From assembly GCA_015680685.1 (NCBI GenBank), contig MNCI01004997.1, positions 746,539 through 809,139 of the forward strand: a DNA stretch of 62,601 nt, read 5' to 3'. How positions within the stretch are numbered: position 1 is the first letter of the stretch; each line of letters starts with the position of its first letter. Below, piece after piece: positions 34,965 to 46,200 of this stretch. Position numbers and translations under genes: made by a program. The stretch is from Gnetum montanum. Its lineage: Eukaryota; Streptophyta; Gnetopsida; Gnetales; Gnetaceae. The notes under the pieces were generated by a model that made no database searches, was not told where the DNA came from, and saw nothing but the letters and a program-made list of their open reading frames with translations.

Positions 34965-36030
34965 ACCACACCTTAAAATGTCTGTAGGCACTAGAAGGGT
35001 TAAATGCAACCTGCACCTATGCAACAAAACACATACATGTTAAGTACCACTGCTATGAGGTACAAATTCTATGGCACACAAAACACAAGTTAAAAGTACC
35101 TAGACCATGAGATGAGACAAATTGTAGAAGGGATTACAGAGATCGGGACATAAGGTAGCTTACCCTGGGCACAATGAATCCTATGTGTTGTGCGTGATTA
35201 AAGTACCATTAGCCTTTCGATCCAAGATCAAAATCAAGTCCATACCTCTAATCAGCGACATCGCATTGTTTCATCCCAATGATAGACAACCATAAGAGCA
35301 TCATGACAGCAAGGTGTATGATCACTTGGCATTTTGTGCAAGGGAGGAGTGATTTGAATTTGTTTTCGGCATGTTTTTCTTGTGCTTTTCTTTTCTACTT
35401 CACTTCTTTCTTTTCTTCTTTGCTTTCTTCTTCTAGCCGCTTTTGCACTTGGTCTTTCCCAAAGATGATCTAGAGAAGATGCCAACCTTTAGGCATGGAT
35501 GCATGTCTTTCTAGTGGGACCCCCATAAACAACATTGAGTTCCTTTATTGAGTGCCTTTATTACAAATCTTACTCCCATTGTTCGTTAGATCTACAAGGA
35601 TATTAGTACAATCAAGCTACATGATAGCACATACAAATGTTGCCAAACATAAAAATGTTACCAAAGAGAATCCACAAGTCCCCTTGATGTCACACCCTTG
35701 CCATTCCTTCTTAGTCTGTCACTCTTCGCTCTAGGCATAATGAGTACAAAGTTACTTTAAGTTTTGATGATAACAAGAATATCATCATACCCAGAGCAAG
35801 AACCTCTTATTAATAGAATAGGTGGGTGGATGTTGTGGGTTCACTGTCCAAATAATTAGTCACTTGTGACTCGATAACATAGAACAATGCCTTAATTGAC
35901 TGGTTACATGAGTATTTTATTCATAGATGAGATTACCCATAAAAAGATAAAATGATAGATTGGAAAACGAGAAATTAGAAAACAAAAAATTGTAAAACCA
36001 AAGAAAAGGAAAAACATTTACTAACTCTGC
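34965..36030 (-). other. Spacer between gag and ORF3 (element 4)
   Basis: Non-coding. Shares ordered blocks with the spacers of elements 1-3, for example AAGTCCCCTTGATGTCACACCC at about 35667-35688, directly next to the gag end, with no trace of integrase or reverse transcriptase between. Confidence 0.6.
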
Positions 36031-36033
36031 TTG

Positions 36034-38489
36034 TTAGAATGGGGGGTATCCCCCATGAATAAACCTTTGATCATGGTGAGAATTAATAAATGGAAAGTTA
36101 GGATCCATGCATGTTGGAAATATTGGGGTTCGGTCATATCCAAACCACTGGGTGTCTTTTGGTGTAGTGGTAAGAACGTATCCAAATTGGGGTTCACACA
36201 CTTGATTAAAGTAGGCATAGTAGGGCAGATTATAAGATGTAGTTATATGATAAGAAGCTGACCCACTATGGCACCCATGACCATAAGATGGTATGCAAGG
36301 ATCGATATGTCTCCTCACGTTGTTATATTCATTGGGCTGCATGGTTGTTGGAGTATTAATTAATGGCCTAGATAAGGTAATAGAAGGCGTTAAGTTTGAA
36401 GAGGAAGATGCATCATTGTGTTGGGCTTATGCTGAGTTGGAGGATGCAGTGGTTTTAGAATCGTGTTGTCTCTTTCTACGGCCATGCCTAAAGAAAGGAC
36501 GCTTCTGATGTTGTGGAGGACTTCCACTACTATTGACAGTAGAAACACAAGTAATGTTTGTTGGTTGGTGCTATGGTGTAAAACCTTCTAGTACAATTGG
36601 TGGTGATGTAGAAGGAGGTGAAGGATGAGAATATTGAGAGCAAGGAGGAGTGTAAGGAACATGAGGTGGTAATCTCATAGGAGAGGACATGAGTTGATAA
36701 TACTCAAGAGAGTGATAATGACGAGGTGAAGTAGAGGATGTTGATCTAGTTGGAGAAATAGGGTGTTGAACATAATAAGCACTTGGTTTCAGGTGACATG
36801 AAGGGTGTGGCTAGTTTGGCGATGGCCTCCCCCACAACTGGGGGTTTTGCCTCTATGGTTAAGCATAGTACTGAGGTCAGTAAGAATTTGTCCATGGATA
36901 GTACGATGAGTTGTGGAATTGCCCATAAATTTGTGGGACAGGAATGCTTCCAACCATGTACTTCTGTACGAAATCTGGATGTAACATTCTTCCTAAATGC
37001 TCATGTAGATGTGACAAGATTAGGCATTAGCCTTTTGGGTGATCGTACAGGAAAACATCACATTGATACTTATGATTTGTGGTTGAGCCCCTATCCTCAT
37101 TTTCTTTAGCCCTTCTTTCCAATCGTCGAATGGTATTCTGTCCTGTTTCTAGGTTTGGTATCATCTATTTGTTTTGGTCGTCAAAGTTATCTTGCGTGGG
37201 TCTCCCTCTAATAATGTCTACATATTCTTCACATTTTTCATGTACCCACTCCATCATCTTGTTGATCTTTGCCTTGATTTCATCTAGTAATTTTTATATT
37301 GGCAAAGGCAGAAATGGTTTTACCTTCTCAAGGTGAGTTGATTTCTCCTCTTCATAATTATGGACCTCTATTATTTCAAGAGTTTGGTCCTGTTGAGATT
37401 TTTTAACATTCTCCCATTTGGCTATTTCTCCCTCTTGTTTTCCTACCCACTTAATAAGCTCTTGGAATTGATGGGTTCGTAGTTCATATAGTTGACCTGG
37501 GGCATACATCCCTAGGGTCTCCCTTGTTTCATTACGAAGCCCATCCATGATGTGATATTAGCCTTTCCTTGGAGAACCCATGGCCTGGGCATTTGTTTAA
37601 CAAAAAGTAATATCTTTCTAAGGCCATGTCCAAGGGTTCATGTTGCCCTTGGTTCCACTCTTGGATTTGTCTCCTCAAGGCTAACACTCTTGCATAGGTT
37701 TGATATCTTTCGTTGAAGAGGTTTACCATTGTAGGCCAACAGTGAATTGAATTCGATTTTAAAGACCTGTACCACACTTTTGCTTGGCCAATGAGTGTCA
37801 TAGGAAAGAGCTTAAGCCTTTGCCACCCATTCTCAATGTTGTTCCATACACAGGCATCATAGAAGGCTTGTAAATAATGTTGCGGATCTGAATCATAGCC
37901 TCCTGAGAACTTAGGAAAGTTGTTTAAATCAAGCCTAGGTAGACAGCTTTCCTTACGATGCCTGCAAGATATCTGAATGGCTCTATTATATGCATTAGGC
38001 TCTTAGTGGCCAATAGGGGTTCATCGTCACTAAATAGGTTGTCAGTTCATGAGTTTGGACAATGTTGTTTATGTTCATGTTAGCATTCCTGATTTTGCTC
38101 GTGGGTTTGATTTTTATTTCTATGTCGACCCCTTAAGGAATACTCATCCATGTCACAACCCGACGTTGAAAGAGCAGTGGAAGAGTGGGAATTGGAAGAC
38201 TCTTCATGACTTTTGTAAGTCTCCAATCATCCCCTGATGTACTCTTGCTACCCATTGAGAAGGTCTTAGGCCTTACGGGCCCCCTCGTTCTAGGGGATGT
38301 CCCATCTTCACTAGAGGTGTCTAAGTTGGATGACAAAAGTCCTTGAGTATCATTTGGGTGTCTATGAACATATGAAACTCTTACATAAGATTGAGTACTC
38401 CAAAATTCTTTTTCATCATAAATTTGGTTGGTCCTCTAATGAATTGCCTCACTAGATATTGTGTTATTATTGTCTTGTGAAAGAGACAT
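36034..38489 (-). pseudogene. gag of element 4 (broken)
   Basis: Starts at ATG 38487-38489. The capsid-like domain is clearest at 37532-37801: MTLIGQAKVWYRSLKSNSI, then NLFNERYQTYARVLALRRQI and LERYYFLLNKCPGHGF, matching the usual retrotransposon gag pattern. A charged segment lies at 37294-37548. The C-terminal piece (36034-36342) has FGYVLTTTPKDTQWFGY and ends GGYPPF with a stop, sharing the NPKDT-type tail with element 3. Several stops separate the pieces. Confidence 0.8.
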
Positions 38490-38602
38490 TTTCATGAATT
38501 GTGTGTGACTTAATTGAATTTAATTTCTTTGTCTGAAAGATATATTGTTAATACCCTATTACAATGATCTTGTATGATATAACTAATCTAGATAACTAGC
38601 AC

Positions 38603-38622
38603 CATCCCCAGCAATGGCGCCA
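38603..38622 (-). promoter_or_regulatory. Primer binding site of element 4 (tRNA-Asp type)
   Basis: Plus strand CATCCCCAGCAATGGCGCCA, one base before the LTR. It differs at three positions from the 3' end of plant tRNA-Asp as I remember it (GATCCCCGGCAACGGCGCCA). tRNA-Asp priming is known for Athila elements. Confidence 0.75.
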
Positions 38623-38623
38623 A

Positions 38624-39490
38624 TGATGAGTAACGAGGTAACCCCTACACTCAACCATACGAATATGAGTGTGTATGTGTGATTTGGTCGAACTCCATGG
38701 ATGGACTAGTTGTGGCACCTAGGTGGTTATACGTTGATCGTAGTTTGTTGTCTTCCCACTTGGACTAGTATTTGCTTTGTCATGTGTGGTTTAGTCCATA
38801 GTGAGGTGTATGATGTGATCCCTACTACTATGCTACTCCTAAGGACAATAAGCGATAACTTAATTAAGCTAATGGGCAACAGGAAATAAGATCTAAACTA
38901 GCCTAAGTGTGATGAGCATCCGTCCTTAATCATTTGTATGCATCTTGGACTTCGTGTGCTACTTCTAGGATTACCAAGCGCAAATCACGTGAAGCACTAC
39001 TCGATACGCTACTAGGTTACCACGTAATTACACTTAAATGTTCGTGATTAAGGTGTATCATTCCGCGTTAACAATAGGAATAGTAAATGACGATAAAAGA
39101 AATATTAACTAAGAGAACACCAATAAATAATCAACAATTAAAATAATTAAAAGCTAACTGAATGCCACAATGATGGAGTAATCTCAATCTTTATTGTCGA
39201 TTGTGTTCATGTCCAAGTATGTCATACTCAAACAAAGGTTCCGTACAATTACAAGCATCACACTGCGGGCATGCACTTGGAAAGAACATTAAAATTGACT
39301 ATAAGAACTGAAAACTAAAAACTGACTAAAGACTCTCCTTCCCCCTCCCCAACCAAAACTTCTTCTACCATGTGCCTCATTGTTGTATTTATAGGGTAAC
39401 ATGGGAACAACGATATCGAATATCTGACATCATTTCCAAGCATGTGATATCACGTACTCAATATTGGGCCTGGTAGACCGTGACTCATCA
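38624..39490 (-). repeat. 5' LTR of element 4
   Basis: Starts TGATGAG and ends CTCATCA; 867 bases. TATA CTATAAATA at 39386-39394. Only two GATATC words remain (39412, 39446), against five in the partner LTR; the difference comes mainly from a shorter word array and a changed CAATATTG. Confidence 0.92.
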
Positions 39491-39617
39491 CTAATGGTTA
39501 ACTAAACAAAAAAAATCTTTATTATCATCATTATTATTATAAACAAAAGAAAATTAGAAATGGAAGCCCCACAAGTGGGCAATGTTGGACACAACATTCC
39601 CAACAATCATCCCCTCA
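39491..39617 (-). repeat. Start of a copia-type LTR with polypurine tract, interrupted by element 4
   Basis: On the minus strand the LTR begins TGTTGGGAATGTTGTG at 39605, preceded by the purine tract TGAGGGGATGAT (39606-39617), the usual 3' edge of a plant copia element. Element 4 is inserted about 110 bases into it. A second purine stretch (AAGGGGACAAGG, minus, about 39655-39668) lies further upstream. Confidence 0.6.
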
Positions 39618-40053
39618 ACGTTAATGTAAGAAATAAAGAAAGATGCACCTCTCAACCTTGTCCCCTTGATGTATGTACATATAGGATGGAAATATTCTTT
39701 TAAAAAAAAGGGCATGCTGGTTTGTTTTTTGGGGAAATGCATGGCTCACTACCTATTCACATTCATTATCTTATCTCACCGCCTCTTTGCACAATCTCTT
39801 ATCTCATCCTCAACATCATCCCACATAGATAGAAAGACTATATCATGTAGAAAGCTATTTCCATGTTTCTTCTAACTCGTGGGTAACAAAGGAGTATTTA
39901 AAAACATAGTTTTAAGGACTTTGTTTAATCTTTCTTCACTCTACTTCCTCCTTTCGTAGAGTGCAACACAAACTATGTACAAGCTTCTTCCATGCCTCTC
40001 ACATATGAACCTTTTCAACTCTTTTACATCAAAAAATTAAAAAATAAAAATAA
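39618..40053. other. Copia-type internal remnant, non-coding
   Basis: Presumably the 3' end of the copia-type element whose LTR starts at 39605. No coding match visible. Confidence 0.35.
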
Positions 40054-40570
40054 ATGAAAAAGAAAAAAATCATCAAAGAGAATAAGAAAAAAATTCTTAA
40101 CGGCCTTGAAAGATATAGTCCCCCTAATTCATCTCATGAAGATACCTTGCATTTTGCTATGATGAACCATAGACAATGGATAACTTTACAGGCAATCCTT
40201 TGCCAAAGTAAGGGGTTGGGACCTTATTTGGAGGCTAAATTGTCGACCAAAGGTGAGGTTTTTGCTTGGTTGTTGGCTCATCATGCAGTGCTCACTTGGG
40301 AAAACCTCTAGCAATGGGGTTTTGCCATAGCCTCCCAATGTATCCTTTGCTATAAGAAGATTAAAACTACAACACACCTTTTCATTGAATGTTGTTTTAT
40401 AAAGGCTATAGGTCAATTCGTGCACATATAGACTAGGATCATGTATCATGTAGGATTAGTATTAAGCAATAATTATAGAAGAGTCCTTCATTCAAAGCCA
40501 CTTGCATAAGATTCAATTATTGGTGGAGGTTGCCTAGAAGATTTGGTTTGAGGGGAATGTTGCTTTTAAA
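40054..40570 (+). pseudogene. LINE reverse transcriptase zinc-binding domain remnant
   Basis: The plus frame gives EVFAWLLAHHAVLTWENL, a stop, then WGFAIASQCILCYKKIKTTT and HLFIECCFIKAIGQF. This is the pattern of the zinc-binding domain found after the reverse transcriptase in plant L1-type LINEs (FAWL..H..LT..NL..RG....C.LC......T..HLF..C), with the C..C..H..C residues kept. The rest of ORF2 is missing. Confidence 0.75.
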
Positions 40571-40591
40571 TACATCTTAAAAGTATTTGCC

Positions 40592-40649
40592 AACAACGTT
40601 TTAACACTTGTGACTCATTATAACGTTTTAACACTTGTGACTCATTATA
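40592..40649 (+). repeat. Two-copy 28-bp tandem repeat
   Basis: The unit beginning ACGTTTTAACACTTGTGACT and ending CATTATA occurs twice in direct succession. Confidence 0.9.
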
Positions 40650-41348
40650 GGCTTTTTGGTGTTCATTTATTTTACTTGAGGATCTTCAATCCTCCATGAT
40701 AATACTAGTGTTGTATTTCTTGATTTAAGAGTTCATCCCTCTCGTTAAATGACTAGATTTCCCAGAATAAAAAAACACCTAAAACGTAACCACGATGTTG
40801 TTGCTACTATATTTGCCGCAGTTGCTATGGAATCGTTCTTGCTATTATATTTCATATTTGCCACTGTTGTTATTGGATCCTTTTGTATTTTTCTTGCGCA
40901 GAAGGTCACTGCACCATCATTCTCCTTGCTGTGCGCTCAAATTCAACTGCTTCCCCAGCGCCTTTCTTTACTTTAGTTCTACCCGCGCAGTGCAGGCAAA
41001 AAAACTGTGCTCCAGCAGAGCCAATTGCTTCTTTCAAAGGCAAATCTTCTTCCTCTGGGTCTTGCCAGCGTCCATGAAAACGATAACGGAATTATAGCTC
41101 CAGATGCCTCTGCCTCAATTCACACCGGCCTTCTTATTCACAAAAGCAATCGCCAACGATCTACTCACCAAAGCTCCAATGAATCTATCAAAGTACTTGA
41201 CCCAACCCAGGTTTGCGCCTGAGATTCAGTGTCTGTAAAATCTTGGTACAACTCTGCATCCACGTTGCTCGCATGATTTGCAGCATCTGTAGCCCTCACA
41301 GATCTGTCACGTCGATAGAACGGCCTGCGCCTCCTTCTGCACTGAAAC
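40650..41348. other. Unassigned sequence left of the gene island
   Basis: Base composition becomes more balanced from about 40780. Several short overlapping frames exist on both strands but none has a recognisable motif or is clearly continuous. Confidence 0.4.
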
Positions 41349-41537
41349 ATGGAGGTGGTGGCTCAGCAGCAGCAGAAGAATATTGGCAGTCGGAGAAAAG
41401 CCATGTTCATATTCGGGGATACGCTGGAAAAAACAATTAATTATTTACTCACGTCGTCGGCTCGGATCTCTGTCATGATTCAGTCAGCTGGTTTGATGAA
41501 GCTCGGTTGCTGTGATTCACTAATTCTTTTTCACTGA
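41349..41537 (+). pseudogene. Possible GDSL esterase/lipase N-terminal fragment
   Basis: A 62-codon frame contains AMFIFGDTLEKTINYLLTSS followed by AR. Plant GDSL esterases begin with a block like AMFVFGDSLVDxGNNNYLxT..AR, so 12 or so positions agree, but the catalytic Ser of GDS is Thr here (GDT) and the GNNN block reads TIN. The frame ends soon after with no further family motif. Most likely a dead first exon; chance resemblance is possible. Confidence 0.35.
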
Positions 41538-43285
41538 TCACAGAATGGAGTTTATGATGTTTCTAATGCAGTTTTTTTTTTTAATTTAATTTTTTTTGAC
41601 GTTCACCAGTTTCTGAGGGAGTGTGAAGTCTGAGAACAATAATATCCCTGTTGTAATCCATGGCTTGCAGTCACCAGCCAGGATGGTTGTTAGAGTCAAT
41701 GTTTTGAAGCACAAAATTTCTGATGTTCTCGCAATTTATTTGGTTTGTCTGTTTAAAAATGAGAGAACGGTGATTATCATGATACACGTGCAGGCTCAAA
41801 ATTGAAATTTCATAACATTTACGTGAGTAAAGGATCATTTTGAAGTCACCTTCCCGGTTAGGTAAAATATAATTTTATTTTGGAAAAGGATTTCACTTAA
41901 CGGGACAGGCCTTGAGTCTCTAAATATATGACATTTACCACTAGATAGAATTGAACTTAGAAGCCCTTTTCACCGTGTTCGCTTCAACAAAATTGAATTT
42001 TTCTTTTTCATCGAGTATTTAATGGGTTACTTGGTTACAGCACTAAATTGCACGTCGGATTCCTGTTTTTTATTAAAAAATTGATGAAACAGATGTGTCA
42101 TCCGAGCGTAGAGGAAAAATTATCCCTTCAAGGACTATGATACTACGTTGCCAAAGGATCTGTTACTATAATTTTTCAACATAATTCATAATTGTAAACG
42201 ATCTGGCAACGTAATATCCTCTACCTGAACCATAACATTAAGTAAAGAGCTCTGAAGAGCAGAAATCGTTGAATATTTCCGGCATCCCGCAGCTGTGAAA
42301 TCAGCATGACTTATCCTCCTACTCAATTCATGTCAACTGAATAAAAGGGCCGTCACCTGCAATGATGGCCACGTGGCAATTCTTAAGTCGTAAACCACTG
42401 AAAGAAAACGTTACATTATTAACCCTTCATAGTGATGACCAATATCGCTTTGAAGCAGTTATCAAATCTTGAATAATGAGATTGGATAAGACCACTATGA
42501 CCACGCTATACAAACCTAGGCGCAGGTTCGTTAATTGATACATAAAGAGGCACAGTTACATGGTCCAATGGACACGGTCCAAGTGAACTCTCATTTATCT
42601 TCTGCATGTACAGGGCACGACTTGAATCTAGAATATATCATCACAGCCGGGTGATAGAGAACAAAGGATATATTGGCCACAGGAAATTGTATAAATCAAT
42701 TACCCCAAGTTATCCAGGCAGATTAAGTGAATGCATACGAATTAGCACAGGCAACGGGATTTATCCTTGACTGTGCGCTGTCCGTCGAGAAAACGTTACA
42801 TTGTTTTCCACGCAGAATTCTGTGCAATTGAATTCAATTCCTTTTAACGAGATCCACCAATTTCTGTTTTATTTCAAACCTAAATGCTCAAATCCTGTTA
42901 TCGTAGTCTTTACGTTTACCCTAGTATTTCCATTTTCCATATAAAATTTCTCCTTGATTACAGCAAACAGTGCTTACTAGTATAACAATTGCTGGGTTAA
43001 GAAAACGCAGCATGTGTGCCATGCCTGAGGTTATGTTTGAATTGCAATTACGGTAAATACTAGCATGCAGCTGGGTAACGTAACAATCGCTCTGTTTCTT
43101 CATTGTTAAGAATGATGGCAAACACTGCTCACTGTGGTAAGAATTGCTATGTTTATGCTTTTTTAATTTTACATATGTACGGATCGTGAATCATTTCACT
43201 TTTTGCTTGAAAAAACACAAATTTCATAACATACCAACCAATATGGGTCTCCCGAGTATACCATTTCATTAGGAAAACACCTTTT
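41538..43285. other. Intergenic sequence downstream of SFR2
   Basis: AT-rich, no gene seen. The 3' untranslated region of SFR2 must lie at its right end; an AATGAA near 43270 is a possible polyadenylation signal. Two related short stretches (CAGCAAACAGTGCTTACTAG at 42961-42980 and GGCAAACACTGCTCACTG near 43115) suggest a small local duplication. Confidence 0.5.
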
Positions 43286-46200
43286 CTAATGTGACTGCAG
43301 CAAAGCCTCCGTTACTTGCGGTTCATCTTTTGCAGTTCTCGATTTTGTTTTGAAGAAATGTCCGAACATACTGAATAGCGGATCTCTAAGGTTGTCCATC
43401 TGGTAGTGAGTGAACCTCCAATCTCGCTGAACAAATGCTCTTTGAATTGGTATATCCAGACCACCTATTGAACAACACAAAAACATATTCATGTGTCTAA
43501 GAAAGGCTCAGGCTTGAAGAAACGATGGTATAAAGCTAGGTCATTAGCTATGCCACAGAGAACAGACATCTAAGCACTATATTAATAACCATCTAAACTC
43601 AGCGTGTCTCCAATACCATCAGCAGATGTGCACTGAAATAGTAAAATGTGAATTATCATTTTAATCCAGAATTTTTGGGTGAAAATAAAAGGCCTCCATT
43701 AAAACCGGAAAGCAAGATCGGTTACATAGAAAGCAGGGACCTGCCCCAAAAATTTGCGTGATCAGTTTGACCTGCTCATACTGATATAACGGTTTTGGAT
43801 TCCACTGGTCCCACCTGGATGCTTGGTAAAAATCCTCAAGTTGCCGATTGGGATAAGGATGGCTAATTTTGGCTGGATAGAATAAAAGTATTGGTTTATT
43901 GAATTGATCTTGTTAGAAGTTAGAACCAATTTACATCCATCGTTCTTTCATTGCAACATCTACGCCAAAATGCATTCCTTTCAGTCTCCTCTTAAACTTA
44001 TTTCAATTTAAAAAGAAAAACATAAAATAAATCTGGTTTTGTTGTCAAACTAAATGACAAAAATGAATCAATATATATGTCAGCACATTCCAACAATCAA
44101 ATTGTTCCGTTACATACCAGCATACATGAGACCATGCTTATTCACTTCACGGTAGAATGGGCGGGTTTTCCCCTGAGCCGCAGCCGTTTGGAGTTCCACC
44201 CACGCCATTTCTCGCTGTTTTCTTGTTACTTTGCCCGTTTTTGCCACCTGTAATCCATCCTTACATGTTTAAAAACAGCAGGAGCCAATAAAAATATCAT
44301 GTACTATAGAAGCAAGTGCTGTAAAGTTGTCATTCAGTGCAATTATATTCCACAGAGATTTCAAAGTACACTTCAAAGTCCAATCATATTTATAGTTTTC
44401 GGTAGAAGGATATTATTTACCGTGCTAAATAAAAAATAGGATGGTCGAGGAATGCGAGCAAGGTTGTTTGCACGATCTACAGCCACCAAGCCAAATTTTG
44501 GACCATAACCATCCGCCCATTCCCAATTATCACTTGTTGTCCAGAACACATAACCAAGAACTCTAACACCCTAAGAACAACTCAATGCATCAATATTCTG
44601 GCATAGCTAATCATAGTATAGAATTGAAATCAAATTGCATTGCTGCTGTTAGAAAAACCTTATTCATTGCTGCACGTATAGCAAGAAGATGCTCTAAAAG
44701 GTAAGGTCTACGAATTAGATCAGTGCCATCAGAGATACCATTCTCCGTGATTATGAATGGTAAACTCAACTTTTCATATCTTTCATTAAACTTGAGAAGC
44801 ATACGATACAAGCCATCCGGATATACACCTCTTCCAGATTCACTATACTCATCATTATCAACTAGCTTCAAACCTGGTCCTGAAACCACTTCCTGTATAC
44901 AACCAATTATACGATACAGAAAAATAAGACTACCATCACTTGTGTGTATATCAGCCATAAATATCAACACAAAAGTTTACTAGAACATGTGTATAAACAA
45001 ATAAGAGCACCCACAAGAAGAAGAGGCAGTAGGAAAAACCTGTCCATAATAATTTATACCAAGAAAATCAAGCTTATCGCAGACGCTATCCACATATGGA
45101 AATAGTGTCATTGAAATACTCAAAATAACTGCTGGGACATCAAAAAGACCATATGGGCGCATGAACGAAATATGATGAGCTATGCCAACTCGTGTCTTCA
45201 AGCTTTTGCTGCAAATGCAAAAACCAATCTGAGAAAGTAACTTTTCTGGTCAATTGCAAAATCAAAAAACAGCCTGCCTTTATGAAATGGTTGCAAATTG
45301 AACATATGTTATATTCTCCAGCATATGTATCATTCATTCAGGATAAGAACGACCTAAAATCATGAATGTGGTCATAGGCTTTCGAGTGTGCAACAGTCAT
45401 CCAATGCATCGCTTGGCTATATACACCTTTAGGCATAGCAGCTGTTGCTACTTCAAGTAAATCCGGATGGCCTCCAGGCCAAGTCCCCACACAATATGTC
45501 AACATAGCAAATACATGGGGTTCATTGAAGGTAACCCAGTAGTCTACCAAGTGAGAAAAATGTTCAACAGCTATCCTGCAGAAGCAGCAAGTGATACTAT
45601 GAGTTAACAGATGAGAAATATTTGAAAGCTGGACATAACAGCACTTCAACAGACATTAGTTCATTTCATGTATTTACCTCCATTGAAATCACCATACTTG
45701 CGGGTTACATTTTAATCATCAACTAAAAGGACATAAAAGATATTAGTTTCTATTTTACTACGCACCTGTTGCACAACTTTTGCCAAACAAGCAAAAGAGT
45801 ATGATCTAAAGTTAAAATAATGCTAACGACAATAAATCTCACATGGGCTGTTTCACTTTTTCGGGAAAAATTCAATCAGGAGCATTATTTACACAAATTA
45901 TCAGATGAAGGGATTATCCATAGCTGGAATGAAATCACGAAATAACTGAATATAAGAAAGTACTCAAAACTGTTACACATGGTAAAACTGTCTTGTATGA
46001 TGGGCCAAATTTGTTTCATCCTTGATCATCTTCAGAAATTATGGAAGCCTTGTGGTTACTTTGACTATAAAAACACGGTCTTAGATTGATGAGAGATATC
46101 TCGCCTATGGAAATTCCCGGGCAAAAATCAAGTCATCATGACCTAACTCAACTAGATCAAATAATATTAAAAACAAATCCCCTTTATCCTAAAATGAACT

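Larger units (their letters stand above)
30170..39490 (-). mobile_element. Element 4: pol-less Athila-like element with gag and ORF3
   Basis: Bounded by LTRs 30170-31065 and 38624-39490 and by a perfect five-base target duplication, ctaat (30165-30169 and 39491-39495). Minus order: 5' LTR, primer site, gag (38489-36034), spacer, hairpin (34912-34964), internal GATATC/TATA cassette (34518-34603), ORF3 (34012 to about 31150), polypurine tract, 3' LTR. There is no protease, reverse transcriptase, RNase H or integrase, so it would need pol proteins from another element. It resembles the non-autonomous gag-only LTR elements (TR-GAG) reported in plants, but also carries ORF3. Confidence 0.9.

Noticed and set aside
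40749-41222. Possible signal-peptide or membrane protein gene (frames at 40749-41222)
   Set aside because: Overlapping frames in three phases, no splice-consistent model and no known motif.
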